DNA of 64,000 bases, taken from assembly GCA_033063855.1 (NCBI GenBank), contig CP093831.1, positions 16,678,001 through 16,742,000 on the forward strand, given 5' to 3'. The DNA comes from Smittia aterrima. Its lineage: Eukaryota; Arthropoda; Insecta; Diptera; Chironomidae. Within the stretch, counting starts at the first letter, position 1. The number at the start of each line of letters is the position of its first letter. Made by a program: the position numbers and the translations under genes. The notes under the pieces are model-generated. The model searched no databases. It saw nothing but the letters and a program-made list of their open reading frames with translations, and had not been told where the DNA came from. Shown here piece after piece: positions 14,909 through 29,100 of the stretch.

Positions 14909-15983
14909 CAGTATGCGTTCTTTTGTGAATTTTCAGATTTTCCGATCGAGCAAACACTTTTCCGCAGCCGGCATAAGGACACGGGAATGGCTTTTCACCA
15001 GTATGCACTCGAATATGATTCACTAACTTATATTTCGCTTTGAACGGACGACCATTGCGTGGACACGCAAGCCAATGGCAGCAATGAGACGTTATCTCAG
15101 GTCCTCCAACATGATCAACAGTCAAATGGGTTACAATCTCTTGCATCGAGTTGAAAATCTTATTGCATGTTTTGCGATTATCATTGGAGCAGATCGGCTG
15201 TCCCACTGGATGCGGTGCGTCCATATCGACCCACAAGCATTGCATCTCCTGTTTAATAGCCGCTGGCCTCATATATCGGAAGAAAGCTCCTGTTTCATGG
15301 TTTCTTGGCAAGTGAGCGAGATTGTGATGGACCGACGGATAACCTGACTGATGATAGTGATGCGAGTAATCCATTCGCATCTGATGTTGATGAAAGTGAT
15401 GGTTGGCTAAAGAAGAAGCTGGAGCTGTAGAGCCGATCGCTGGGTGATGATTCAAATTGTCATGAATCGATGCGTGGTGATACAAAGCGGCATCCGACGC
15501 AGGATTTGATTGTGGCGCTGTCGAGGATGCTGATGACATGTAATCATTTTCCCTTTTGAAGAGAAAATCCTTTGCTGTGTAAGATGAAATTTGATTGATT
15601 TGTCCCATGTGCGAAGGTGGAGCGATGTAGTGAGAAGCTGCGTAGCCATTTCCTGCTTGAGCTGCACTTTGATAAGGATTATGAGCTGCCATGTCAGCAA
15701 GAAGATTTGATGATCCATGCAACATTGGATCATTTGCCAATGGATTTGATCTCGAATCGCCTTGATTAGGTGACATCTTAATTCCGAAGTTCAAGTGCGA
15801 GTGAGGCTGTGCGAGAGATCCCGATTCATGATTCGGCGACATTTTCAAGCCAAAGCTGGCAAGATGAGAAGAATGCTGTTGCGAAAACGATCCACCAGTT
15901 GCGTCGTGATTTGGCGACATTTTTAATCCTAACGTAGCCAGATGAGAATACGGCGTTGATTCCATAAAACTGTTCATCATCAT
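14909..15983 (-). CDS. opa: Odd-paired/ZIC zinc-finger transcription factor, first coding exon (partial)
   Basis: This encodes the N-terminal 358 residues of the ZIC-family factor Odd-paired, a nuclear DNA-binding protein that in flies acts in segmentation and midgut/head development. The start ATG at 15983 gives MMMNSF, close to the Drosophila start, with an in-frame TAA 12 bases upstream. Residues 14-26, 40-52 and 63-74 are three copies of a HLAxxGLKMSPN motif (the ZIC/Opa conserved N-terminal motif, normally single). A Ser/His-rich middle contains an SYTAKDFLFKREN segment like fly Opa. C2H2 finger 1 (the long ZIC form beginning EMQCLWVD), finger 2 (CPRNGRPFKAKYKLVNHIRVH) and finger 3 (CGKVFARSENLKIHKRTH) follow. 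The exon ends after THT plus one base of Gly, in phase 1, at the intron site also used in vertebrate ZIC genes. Fingers 4-5 and the C-terminus are not in the window. Confidence 0.95.
15762..15944 (-). repeat. Three tandem copies of the Opa N-terminal motif
   Basis: Within the opa exon the peptide HLA(T/S)(L/F)GLKMSPNH occurs at residues 14-26 and 40-52, and a diverged copy HLNFGIKMSPNQ at 63-74, with a spacing of about 23-26 residues. The linkers differ (Ser/Gln/Gly-rich). This looks like an internal duplication of the single motif known near the N-terminus of fly Opa. Confidence 0.85.
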
Positions 15984-16500
15984 GTTCACTAATTACTTTT
16001 TAACAGTTTTTAAACTTTGATTGTTTCGATAAAAATTATTTTTGCAAAGTTTCACGAATTAAACTTTTTAATTTTTTTACAAACTCATTCGAGTTAATTC
16101 GCGATTGTTCAACTCTTGAATTTTTAATTTCAATTTTCCGCTTATTAGTTTTGAATAATTTTTTTTACGAACAATTCATTTCAATTGCAAACTTTTTTCA
16201 TTTTCACTATTTTCTCGAATTTCTTTCTTAAAAGTTCATTTCACAAAATATTTTTTTCTTTCCGATATTAAAATCTTTTCCTCATCTCAACCGAAAAACT
16301 CTTGAAACTAAAACTCTTAGCGCAAAAAAGTCAGCATGCTCTGCCTGCGGATCAACGACATACGCAGCGGGAATACAACTAACGACTAAACTCTGAAAAA
16401 TTCTATCAAGATTGACCCCGGCTTCTCAACAGGAATCAGTTGTTCATAGTGAGCGAAGCTCCGTTGGCAAGCAAATCACACAAAAGTTCCCTCCTACTCT
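15984..16500 (-). promoter_or_regulatory. Probable 5' leader and promoter region of odd-paired
   Basis: This is the sequence immediately upstream of the opa start codon on the minus strand. It is very AT-rich next to the ATG, then contains a relatively GC-rich patch around 16325-16480 that could hold the transcription start. No clear TATA box or unambiguous initiator could be assigned. The call rests on position only. Confidence 0.35.
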
Positions 16501-19500
16501 TTGTGTATAACTGTATGCAACTCTCGTCGTCTCATTCTGACTCAACGAGCTAAACAGAAACAAATCGATTGCTGTTTCGAGAGTTTCTCTCACAATCGGA
16601 GAAACATGCGTGAAGCTCTTGAATGCGGAAAATTCGATGAGAAAAATTCATTGATCAGACTCACGTCGTGTCGCAAATTCGCCGAAACTTTTCATTCACA
16701 TTTTCTCCATGGAAATTTAATTAATTCAATCTCTCTGCGACCGCTCACCATAAGAAAAAACCAAGAAACGAATTAATCAAATTTGTCTGCTGTCGTTTCG
16801 CTTCTCTCACTCACTCGCTCTCCTAAGAAAAATATTTGACAAACAATCTTATTAGACTAATCTCATCACAGAGCGAGCGACGAACAAAAATATCGAAGAA
16901 GAGATGAAATTTGTCAAGAGGCGCTATTTAATAAAGAATAAAGAAATCTCCTTTTTGCAGTCTCAGTTGGAAGTCTTTATTGTCGCACGTTTAGATCACA
17001 ATTTATCATTTCGATGTTAACATTTGTTTGGTGAGAGCTTTCAGCTCATTAAGGAAACTTCGACGTTTTGCTTTAGTTTCGTGAGCTTCAATCGCAACCC
17101 CAACATTGTAACTGAAATTATTTGCATATTCCAATTCAGTTTCATATTTTTATTGCTCACGCTAATCCAATTAGTTCGCGGCTATTTCTCCTAATGAGAC
17201 ATTTTTACGATGTTTCTGTGTGTTTTCATAAGAATTTACAATTTTCACCTCGAACTTCGCTCTTGATTCCTGTAATATCATCCAATAAGCCACAGGCTTG
17301 CTATTCACGCATGAAATGAAATCATTAATGTTTACTTCCTTTTAATCGAGTGATAAAAGAGATCGTAAAAAATAATTGTCTGCGATATCGAAGTCGTTGG
17401 AAAATAGGCAAATGGCTTTTGATATGTTTCGAGCGATTTTTGCATGTTGCGCTGCAAAGCAATTACGGAGCGCCTGCCAAGAGATCGTCTTCGAAACACC
17501 TTGCGATTCGTTGAGTTAATCATTCGATACCCGACTGAGACCGATGACTTGAGAAGATTGTTATGATAAAAATGAGAATGAGACTTTAACTCGACGACAA
17601 TTTATTTGTTTATTTATTTTTATGTAAATTTAAATAATTTAATTGCTCGCTCAACATCTTAAAGTGATGGGTTTGTTTCTTGTTCAACGACAGAAGAGTC
17701 TTTTGATGAAGCGAGAACGTTGCTCTTTAAATGAAAGAGATGAACAGATACTCGCGACCTCACACACAACCATAAACAAGCCGAACGCACATTGGTTAAT
17801 GTTGGCTGGAGCAGTTGCACAACACTCATCTGATCAACGATCCGAAGCGAAGTAAAAATGGGCGCGTCTAAAACATAAAACTCACGCAAGAGCATAAAGA
17901 TTTTATTTTTCTCTCGCTCGAAATGTTCATTCCTTAGACAACTTTTAAAATATTTTTGTGAAATGTAAAATAATTTCTAGCTTCTTAGAAATTTCTTCGT
18001 AGGTAATGGAAAATAATTGAGCAGGTCAGAAACAAGAAGAAGAAATAATTAAACCATAAAAGAGCTTAAGAGTTTTACATTGACATTATCTTATTAATAT
18101 TTTCTCGTTTTAATCCTTTCGCTTTAAAAGTCAAGAAAGACGAAAAGAGAGATTGACTGTTTGACTTTTTAAGAAAGAAAAATCTCATAAAACAATAAAA
18201 CATTCAACCCTTTCGTTTTGGGGGCTGAAGGTGTTGCGGCCCTCAAACGATATGTTTACGATGTCTTCTGTGGAAAACCGTAAAAGTTTATCCTTGAACA
18301 AACACACCATTCTTTATTCTTTCTTGTTTCGCTTCGAGGATAAAGAAAAAATTTACTTTCCTACGATAGATAATCCTGACAAATCGAATTTTCTTCAACG
18401 GATTATGACTTTCTCTAACCAAACGGTTGCCGAAACCTTTCCTTCATTTACATTCCAAGCCGATGATCTTGTAATTACCTTGGTTAAGTTGAGAAATCTG
18501 CAAACCGCGTAAATAAATTGTTTTTGCTGTTGACTTGAGGAATCTCTGATTTGTTTAATTATCATAAATTCAGTTCGAAACATAAGAAATGATAAACTAC
18601 GAGCACCGCAAATCGAGCTTCTCTCTCTTGATGAATTCGACAACTCTTCCAGGGATATCAACGCAACTCTTCGTTCTTAACTTTGCCTTCAAGATCAAAG
18701 CTCTGAACTGTTCGCTAAATAAGAATCAACGCAATAAAAGGCAATAATGCTCGAGTCTTTATCGAAAAGGCAACGAAAAAAGTGCGCAGCTCGATATGTG
18801 AAAAAATATTGATGATCAGAGCACAGCGGTCGATTAAATGTTTTACATTCAACCAAAAAATATTTATTTATTTACTCTCGACAATGACTCTACTGTTTTC
18901 CAGTTGCATTTCTTCTCCTTTCCTTCGATTTTCTGCGAAGCTTCAGCAGCACAGGGTTGAAATATTAATTTATTTCTCATGTTCCTCTCCCCGGCACATA
19001 ATTCATGTCATTTATATTGGCAATACACGGCGAAAGAGCCACTCATAATAGTTTTTACACGAAGCGGACGGAGAGAGAAGGCGGAGGGAGACGGTTGCTA
19101 TTTAGTTTTGCTGGGGACATGGAGACGAAGTCGTCTATGTTCTGCGATCAATAAATGCCATTAAATCAAAACATTTCCAGTTTTACTTAATGACATGGGT
19201 GGCAGAAGTCATCAATCAACAGAATGCTACGAAAGTAAAGTTACTCGCGATACTCACGGGACTTTAGGTGTCTGCTGATCATGATCGCGCATTCGGTAAA
19301 CAAAAAAAGTCTCATTCGGCAAACTCTAACAAGAGAAGGGAAAGAAAACAAATTCCAAAGATTCCTTAGCGAGACACGAAGCTCCATGGCTCGGTTCATT
19401 AATTTATCATCGATTTCCAGTTTCCAGACCGAAAATTAAATCATTTATTCATGACGCAAAAACGAATCGTGTTCATACAAATGATGGAACATAACGTGGA

Positions 19501-20039
19501 TTTCGGATTTTTAATTCATTTCTCTCTCTCTCCCTTTAATTTCTGTAAATTTATTCGTTCCATCAATGTGAGGCGAGCGAGTGGAATGGAGAAAAACAAA
19601 CCGCAATCACGCTTAGCCATGCAAACATGTTAAACTAAAATATGAAAAATGTGTTTTGTTGAGGAAGCCGAGTTTCAGAATTTGAGGGACGACAGTTCAA
19701 CTTCATTCGCGAGTTCATAGATGAAGCCATTCGTTGGTTTGTTTAAAGATCTTTGTCCACCGATTACTTTTCGTCTTGTTGTGAACATAAATCTGCTTCA
19801 CCAACAAAATGAAAGAAACAACGGATGAAATTAATAAACTAATGATATTCCTCCATGTTATTAGAGAAATTTATTAACCGGGCGCTGCGTTGTTAGCTTT
19901 TCGGAGATATCAGCTTTTGATGGAAGTTGAGAGAAGGAAAATGATGTTAATTAATTACCGTTTAATGTTCTGCCATTTGTTTTCGTTTGTTTGAAATTCA
20001 TTACAACAAGCTGAGCTCGGCCGCTCTCTTACTGAATTG

Positions 20040-20345
20040 ATTAAACTTCATGTGTTTGTTTACAATTCGTGATGAATTCCCGGTGATTATAGGTCACGAC
20101 ACTGAGCTGTCGGAGCACAGTAGAGAAGTGAGAACTTTCAGAAGTTTCCCAGCATCAAAATCCAATTTTCGTTCGCCTTAATCTTATCCAATTAATCATA
20201 AAGCTGCTGCCCAGCGCAAACAATAATAAATTTATGACCGTCGATTACATAAATTAGACACCGAAGCAGGACACAAGACCAGCATTAGAGGAACCAATTT
20301 AAAGCTAGCGGGATAATCCAATTAATGTCTCAAACACTCGAAATT
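20040..20345. promoter_or_regulatory. Candidate enhancer with clustered homeodomain sites
   Basis: The 11-base string ATCCAATTAAT occurs twice about 126 bp apart (near 20186 and 20312). The second copy is preceded by GGGATAATCC, which contains TAATCC, the preferred core of K50 homeodomains such as Bicoid, Otd and Gsc. ATTAATCA (20191-20198) matches a Hox-Exd composite half. CATAAA/TTTATGA strings (Caudal- or Abd-B-like) and a TAGGTCA nuclear-receptor half-site near 20090 lie in the same 300 bp. The clustering is seen; enhancer function is inferred. Confidence 0.3.
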
Positions 20346-23098
20346 GAAATCCACCTTTGCTGTCCTTAACCGCTGCGGCAAATAAGCAATCAATGTGTGA
20401 CAAATTGAATTGTCCTGGTCGTCTCCGATGAGCGCCCCACGATGCAAGGTCTAAGTCGAAAACAGCTTTCTGATAACCCTTCGAGCCGTCATAACTTGTC
20501 GAACATTCTAACAATAAAATTATTATGATCCGCGTTTGTTTTTAACGATAACGAATCCTTGAGGGACTCTTTGTGACTCAATTTAATGACTGCACGCATC
20601 TTTATGTGACCATAACTTCATATATTTCACTCTTATTCCCCAAAAACAAACCACGATTGTTCATGTGTCTTCTCTCATTTCTGTGGTCTTTTTTACGACT
20701 GTTTGTTTACGACGAGAGACAAGAAATAAAAACGAACGATTTTAATTTATGGTTTGAATCTACCCCGCGCGGTTCCATAATTCATCAATAACTTTTTTAA
20801 TCATTTCAGTTCTGTTCAAGTTTCCATCAAACATCGCCCAGGTGGAACATTTCTCTTCGAAGCTTTTCGTTTTGTTCGTGATGCTTGAGATGAAAGAATT
20901 TCTTGATGGGTCTCTTTTGATTCTTTAAACGTCAGTTCATCAGACTAAAGCAGTCTCCTCAAGACTTGAACGCAAAGAAAAACAAAAGGAATTCATTCAA
21001 TTAAAGAAGAGTTAACTCGTGTGATTGATTCATTGTGTATCCATTCTCGCGTCACAAACGACGTAAAGCAGAAAACGAGCGAAAGCATGCACATCAACGT
21101 AAGCTTCACAATCACAAAGAAAATAAATTGAAATAATCTTCTTAACTGAATTTGCATCACAAAGCCACACAGAATTGTTAAGCTCTTAATGTAGAGCTTT
21201 CAATATTGTCATCATAAAATGGAACAAACAACAAGCTTGATCTGAGTATTATCGACTTTATTAAGTGATAACGTGCATTGAAATGATTCCTAAGAAGAAC
21301 TTGTTTCACTTTCAACTTTGTTGCAATTTTGACAGAATTTTCTTTAATTTCTCGTAAACTTCATCACTTTGATAAAAATCAGTAAATTGAAACTGCTAAT
21401 GGCACACGACATCATCATAATTTCATTTGAAGTGTCAATGGACTTGAGAGGGTTTGCAGAGTTCGGCAATCTCCGATGATATTAAAGATGAAACAAATTC
21501 TCGATATAAATCAAAAACATTTTTTGTCTTTGGAGTTTCAATAAAAGAAGAGAAACAGAATAAACTTTTAAATATTTTATCGTTTTTATTCAAATATGAT
21601 GGACATATTTTATTAAAACAGAGATGAGGAATAAAAAGAAAAAAAAATTATGAATGTGTTTTAAATAAAATAGTCGTAAAAAGTTGAAAGAAATATCATT
21701 TATTAAGAATCTTTTTCTCTTTTACTTGCGAACGACTCGCGCGGACACATATCACAAGCAAAGAATTTATTGAAATAGCGACAAGAATTATGAAGCCAAT
21801 AAAGAAATTAGAAGAGAACATTACTTATTCATCTTTTGAGGTTTTGTCTTTTACGGCTTTCGAATTTATTGTTTCCGACAAATCTTCTCGCTCTTGATTG
21901 TTTTAATGATTCATTAATAGCCAATCGTTTTTGTTTGCGAAGGTTTGTTTGTAAGTTTGGGGAAAGGAAAGTTTAGCTAACTTATTTGCCATTTAAAATT
22001 GAATGAGACAAGCATCTCTAATTTAATTATTTTGTTCTTAGAGGAGCTTGGAGTGTGTACCCACAAATGATCACAGAAGAAGCCTAGTCCTCACTTGATA
22101 TTTATTGAGTTTTTGACAAACCTCAATTAAATGTTATAACCGCAAAAGATTTAACAGAAAGTTTATGATTCATTGACAAATATTTATGAAGGAAATTTGA
22201 TCTGTCGCTGAAACGGCATCGCTTTGATGACAAAATTATATTTCTTATCATCTCGCGAGAATCAATAATCGGAATGATTTTGTGTCTGATTAATGCTTCA
22301 AATGTTTTCTTCGGAAAGAATCGAAAATGTTTCTTCGGGGGAGAGAAGGGGCAGAGAGAATTAAGCATAACCAAATCCAATTATAAAATGAAATACAAAA
22401 GTAAACAAATCAGAATGCTATAAATAATGTGAATGTTATTAGTTTTTTCCTTTCGAAAAAGATAAAATTATCATAAAAAATTTGTTCGAATTTATTAAAT
22501 ATTAACGATAAAGATTTCCGAGCCGGAGAGACATTTCTTCTTTTATTTTCAGCTTCGCGTCGTTTTGTTCAAGAATTTTTATGTCATTTTGTGTGTTTGG
22601 TGTTAAAGCTCGTTTCATTTTAAAGTGTTTAAGGCTTTAGGCTTTGTCTCGATCGCCCTTTCAAACTCTTTTACTTTCAATTTTCTGATCTTTCCTTATT
22701 TTGTTTTCTAAACATTTTCTTATTAATTTATTAATGAATTAAACATTTTTCAAAAGATTTTCAAGACACAAAAGTTCTGTTTTTCGTCTCTCTCTCAAGA
22801 TTTGGGTTGAGTTTTTGTTTGGAGCCTGCGCGACGACGACGATCGTTCTTTTCGTGATAAATTATTGGTTAGCGTAATATTTTTTCCGTTTGCTCGAAGT
22901 CAGACACATTGCTCATGTGTGGAATAAAGACGAAGCTTGGCATGCAAAGTCCGACGAAGCGTTCGAAACTATTCTTCATGTTTTTATGGTCGAAGAACAA
23001 TTTTTCACCTCCGATCATAATTGGAATTCCTCCTCCAAGGTCCTGATGATTCTCAGAAATCAATTTGTTCTTCTTTTTCATTCCTTCCAGCGATCTGA

Positions 23099-23155
23099 CC
23101 AATTAATCATCGCGATGGTATTCATTCGCTTTAAATACACAACAATTAATCATTC
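23099..23155. promoter_or_regulatory. Paired AATTAATCAT sites
   Basis: Two AATTAATCAT strings start 43 bp apart at 23101 and 23144, each containing TAATTA-type and Hox-Exd-like (TGATTAAT on the other strand) cores. Function is inferred from motif identity only. Confidence 0.25.
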
Positions 23156-26100
23156 AATTAACTGAACAGCAAACAAATCCTTCCCTGAACGAATTTACTG
23201 AAACAAAAGGAAACATCGTCGAGCTAAAAAAGGGCGTGCTCGAGGTTGAACCCATCTTGATTGTTTTATGAAAACGATTAATTGATTAGCTGCCTTTTGC
23301 TTCCACATAATGGAGCACTTGGATAATTGAGGCAATTAACTTACTCGAGGCGAGTTCTCTTTTGATTAAGACAAATCTTTTCAGTCCTCAAACTCGTCGG
23401 CTTACGAAAACTTTCCCCACGGATTCAAAGCAGAGAAAAACAGCTAATCATGATCAACCTGAACATTGAGTAACCAACCCAAATAATTCAACAATAGAGA
23501 CGTCATAAATGGCATTCGCTTCAACATTTCATGCACTAAATGATGATTTAATAATCAACATGATGACGAGCCGATATGTTTTGCGAAAGCAGCTGTCTCA
23601 TCGACAAGTCGTTAATCACTTCTTCCTTCAGAAAAAGTTTCTGCTGTCAGACAGAAATCTGAAACAGTTTTCTTTCTTGTCAATTGTGAATATTTTCTGC
23701 CTAACAAAGAATGTTTAAGGAATTTGAAATTCATCCTCGTTGAAAAGACAAGACAAACTAATCGAAAGGAAAATTTGTCAGAAGACGAGACTCATTCGAG
23801 AACACCCAAGAAATATTTCTTTTGTTGAAATCTTCTTTGCATTTCGCTTGTGAGTCCTTTCATGATCAATCTCTATTAGGAAACTCATCTTCCTTTGAAA
23901 TTGAGTGCTCAGCGAAACTTTCTCCCGGCGAACTTAGAGTTAAAAATATTTTTTCATATCAAAATTGTCTCAATATTTTTTATGGCCTGCGATAGTTTCT
24001 TTTCGCATAAACATCTCGGGAAGAAAATTAAAACCGTAAGTCAAGTTTTATGACCTAACGTGGCCATAAACCTGCTGGAAGATGTGCAAAAAAAAAAGCA
24101 ATAACCAAGACTTTCTTCCAAGAACATTCTTTGCCACCCCCGCAATAAATCATAAGCAAAGTCAAAATAAGAAGACAATGTGCAATAGAGTTTCTCTCTT
24201 TTCTCCTTCATCTACATTAGCTTGCAGTCCTTCTAATGAAAAACCTCGAAATTTATTGCACATTTCTGGCAAGAAAATTTAAAAACCTTCACAATCCTTC
24301 TTCGAAGTCTTGAAAAGTTTAATTCCTGTTTACTCATTAAAATTTAATTAAAACGACTGCAAGTTTGTAAGTTCGAAACAATATTTCCTTGTTCAATGCA
24401 ATAAATTTCAATTAATTCTTCGTGTTAATTATAAATCAACGTTTCTCGGATTCTGCAGAGTAAAAATATCAAATTTCGTCTTGTCTTGTTTTTAGAGGAA
24501 TCAAAGATTCTTTCTAAACGGTTGAGTTGATGATACGTGCGAGATAAACTGACATTTAAGGAGGAACACACGACAAAACATCAACCACACTTTCGTCTGC
24601 TGCTGATTTATCAGTTAAGAGACGATCAGATTGACGACGTCACCTCAATTTTCACAGGAAATTAGCACGCTCCTTACCATCTTTTCTCTCTAAATTTTAC
24701 ACCTTTCAAGGCATTTACAAAACAAAATCATGTTCCTCGTTTTGTCTCTTTGGCAATTGTTCCACTGCGTCCACTGCCTCAGCATGCGACGTCAAATTAA
24801 AATCATTTGTGCAATGATATATGCCAGTGAGTGAAATTTAAAAGGACCCAGAGCGGAGAAACCTGCGTGTGATTGCATTGTCTGGGGAGTCTGAGGCCCT
24901 TGCTTTCCAATTGTGATGTTGAAACAGACAAATTTCTTAAAAGAGAAACATTCAAATAAGCTTTGGTTGTTTGGCAAACCAAATGATTGGAAGGACGATA
25001 CCATAGATAAACTTGCACATGTCTCAGCCTCCTTTCGTCCTTCTTCTCACTCCATCTCGTTTACGTTTTCATTTGTCGAAAAGTCATAAATTCTTCATTA
25101 TTTCGTTATAAGCCAATATTTTGTTGTTTATTTATGCTCTCTCGCAGCACTCCTGCTATGAAGAGGGCAAAAGGAAGATCTGACGCGTGCATTAGATGCT
25201 CAGGGTAATAAATATGTTGCCTGCTTGTGTCGTCGTCTCTCTCAATGCACATCATAGCGTATTGTCGTAATTGTCGACGATGAACAAAGATGAATTGATA
25301 CCGGAAACAAATTTTGAAACATCTCACAATGCGAGAACGAGAACAGGAAGAGACGTACAGAGATACAATAATCGTCATTATTATTGGAAATGTGTGTGCG
25401 TTGCAATTGAGTCAGCAACACCCTTTGAATGTCGAAGCACTGATGAATGGGAGAACAAACAAACAATCGAGAGTCTAATTTTATTGCAACAAATTACTTC
25501 ACACATTTTTATGATTGCTCGACATTTCGAGGCCAATAAATCTCCTCCCTCGTAAACGAGTCGTTTGTCTTTTGGCAGTTGTTAATAAAATCGAAGAGTT
25601 TTTGAAGAGAGAAAAAAATAGTTTGAGACTAAGAAAATTAAATCATTGATGAAAAAAAAGAAAAAAATTGTGCAATAAAACATTCGTTTACACCGGTAAT
25701 CGAAGCCGCGATCTTTAACGAGATGTATCTTACATCAGCAAACGTTGTATTTACTGTTGACAACTGAGAAAAACATTCAACAAAATTCGAATATGACTTG
25801 CAAACTCTTTTAATGATAAAATAATTATTTCGCTACAATTTTAATTAAAATTAATTTAAGATTTTCGGTTTGCGAGCTTCCATTTTCGATGAAATTATTT
25901 GAGAAATTCCGAAATTACATTTTTCATTAGCTAAACGCCGGGAGTTCGGTTACAGTAAAAAATTATTTATAAATTAGTTCTCTTATGATGATAAATTTCC
26001 TCTGATGAAGAAAATGAAAATTGTGCGAGAGATAGCGAGGCCGTACATGGAGAATAATTATTAAAGAAAGACGAAGTTTTATTCGTTTTGTTCGCAATTT

Positions 26101-29100
26101 TAGGTCGACGATTTCATTCTCCATGGCGACTGCACGAGTCGACTGTGATTGAAGTTTGTCGAGACTCGAGAGGAAGCAGAAACATTTGTATTTGGATCAT
26201 CAGTGTAATGAGCGGCCGCCACTGTCGGTAAATGATGTTGAATTAGCTTTTAATGGGGGCTGGAGAGAAGAGAAGTTCATTAATTTAAATTCGTAATGGA
26301 GTTTTGTTGAGATTCGACGCACTGGAAATCCGATCAATTCAATAAAATTCGATCAAACTTTTTCGTTTTCCACGGTCCGCTTGGCATAGTCAAACAATAT
26401 CGAATTCATTACCCCCCAAAGCTTCGACGAAGAACTCGAGAAATTTCCTAAAACCTCACACAAAAAGCCAATTTCGATTTATCTTTGGAGCTTTGTTTAT
26501 TTTCCCTTGGCGCGTCAGTGAATTTTTTACTCCTTTTGATCTCATCAAACATTTGGATATTGGAAAAATTTCTCTGCGTTCTCGCCCGATGCAAGAATCG
26601 AATCAAAATGAATAATGTTTGCCTGTGGTGCATGTTATTACATATTTTCTTCTTGCACAAAGCGAAACCCTTCTATGCTACATCATTCCTCTATTTTTTC
26701 ATCGTCTAAAAGAATGAACAACGGTAGAGCGAGAAATGTAAAGGAAATAGAATCGAATGTAATCGTAAACTTCTGTTGGTCGCTGATGGAATTCTAATGC
26801 AAACATTGTTCTAATGAAGTTTCGATGAATCTCCGAATGACGAGACAAGCAGTCAATGAAAGTCTCAATTTCCCGCCAGCCAACTGTTGCAGTCAAATGA
26901 CTTCCACTCAAATGCACATCATTGAACCTCATTTGCCCCAATCGCAAGTTCATAAACAAAACATTTTTGTTCGGAAGCTTTGGAGTAGAAAATTTACCAA
27001 ACCGAAAAGGCCGTAGCACGAAGTTCTAATTGTTCAGTTATTTGATTCCTTTTTCAAGCCATTCGAGTAGAATGTTTTGCGCAATTCGTTGTCCCTTCAT
27101 TGTCACACGGAAAACTGTCCTGGTGAGTCTTCGATCCTGGCAAACAACAACCGACGGATACCGTGCGGGAAACATTAGGGGGCGAGTGAGTTTATGAGTT
27201 GAAAGTTCTAAAGTTTTATTTTTTTGTTCAATTGCGGTTGGTAATTTGAAGTCAGCGCTCCAGTTGCTTCCCCGGGCTTAGAAGTCAAAGGTGGTCTCCT
27301 GAAAAGTTAACAGCAGCCAGAGCTGTAATTGAATGAGGAGAATAATAATAATCGGCTTTGAAGCTTCACAGCTCTCATTGTTCCAATTAGTTTGATGGCT
27401 TGAAGGATTTGTTTGTTTGTTCAACTCTCTTAAGCAAGAGAAATTTGTTTGTTTTGTTCGAAAGTGAATTCGATAAATGACCAACCATTTGAATTCGAAT
27501 TGGAAATAGAGTGAGCGTGAACGATTTGTTTAAATAGAAGCTCCAACGGATTAATTTCTCTACAGAATTTGTCGAAATAAATTTCTTTAAATTAATCACA
27601 ATCAGTCGACATGCGTGATCACGTAAATCCTTCGAAAAGAAAGAGGAAAACCAAAAATCTCTTGATTAATATTGATGTGTGATTTATATTTCTGTTATTT
27701 TTATAAAAAGTAGAACACTGGGACTCTCAGCAGGTCTCAGCCGTTCTTCTTTGGCAGTCATCAGAATCGCTTTTAGTTTTATTTTTTTTTGCATTCGTTT
27801 GGTTGAGTAAAAACAAACATGTTTCGTCTGATGGGACGCACAGCACGCGTTAATTTTGAGTCGACTTCTTGGGTAGCGCTTAGAGGTTTTGTGTGATGTG
27901 TTCAACTCAACCTCATGAGAAACTCACAATTCATAATTAAATATGCGAGCACAGCAGTCGGAGACTAACTCGAGCAGATTTTTTTGCGGTTGTCATGAGT
28001 CGAGTCGTTACTTAATGCAAGTGATTGGATAAACGAGATTATCATCAATTCCAATTTTGGATTCAACTTCTTTTCCCTATGATTACGGTCAATTAACTTC
28101 TATCATAAAAGTGGTTTAATGAAGTTGTAAAAGTCTTCATGGCAACGACGAAACAATTCGACTTTGATTTCAAGCTAATCAACAAAAGCATTAAAGATAA
28201 TTCGGATTTAGTTGTAAAGCAAACTGATTGAGCTAACTCTTCTCCCTTCTTTCTCGACAAAAGGCAAACAGATTGCAGTCACAACATAAGTTTATGCATC
28301 TTATCAGCATCATGAGATCTCTTCGAATTGACATAAATGTCTCTCATATTTTCGATGAATGCAAACAAATATTTCATAAAATCGAAGGGAGCAAAGAAAC
28401 AAAAACATTTTGATTAAAGCGAAACGAAGGCTGTCGCTATCTTCCAATCAAATTATCTTTCTTGTTTACACGCATTTTCTCGTTATTATTCTCGCTCCTT
28501 CGAGTGATCTTATCTCGAGCGAATAGAGTCGTTTAAAAGGACACACTGCATCCTTCAAATGAATAGAGCGATCAGGAAAGTTTATCAAAACTTTAAAATC
28601 TTCAAACGATTTCATCCCTCTCGATGGCAAAAGTCAGAGCAGAAAAGTCCGTTGATGTTCTCGAGTCAATAGCACCATGGGAACTCGAGCTAAAAGGCTG
28701 TAATTTTAGTTTTAACATCGCAGTTTCTCGAAAACGCCTTTTAGATTTTAATGCGCTCTGCTCTCAGCAAATTGTTCAATTGCAATAATAAAATTCCTGC
28801 TTGCCCCTTCGCTGCGTGAGACATAAATATAGGTTTCTGTGCGTTATGAATTTATTTCGATCATTAACACGGGGAGGATGCGGGCCGTGAAATACTTAGT
28901 TCCAAGTGCCAATGATTGCTCGCGAATCGAGAGTCACCTGCGCAATGGCTTGCGCTATATCTCCACGTGCCCGCAACGAAAAATGCTTCATAAATGTCAT
29001 AAAGCGTTGATAAGATCTCTCGGGATCGACTCAAGATGTCTTGAATCAACAATTCCGTTCAAGTCTCGAGTACATTTAATTGACTGCACGTAAAGAATAA

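Noticed and set aside
15075..15347. 90-codon plus-strand frame opposite opa
   Set aside because: Antisense shadow of the zinc-finger coding sequence.
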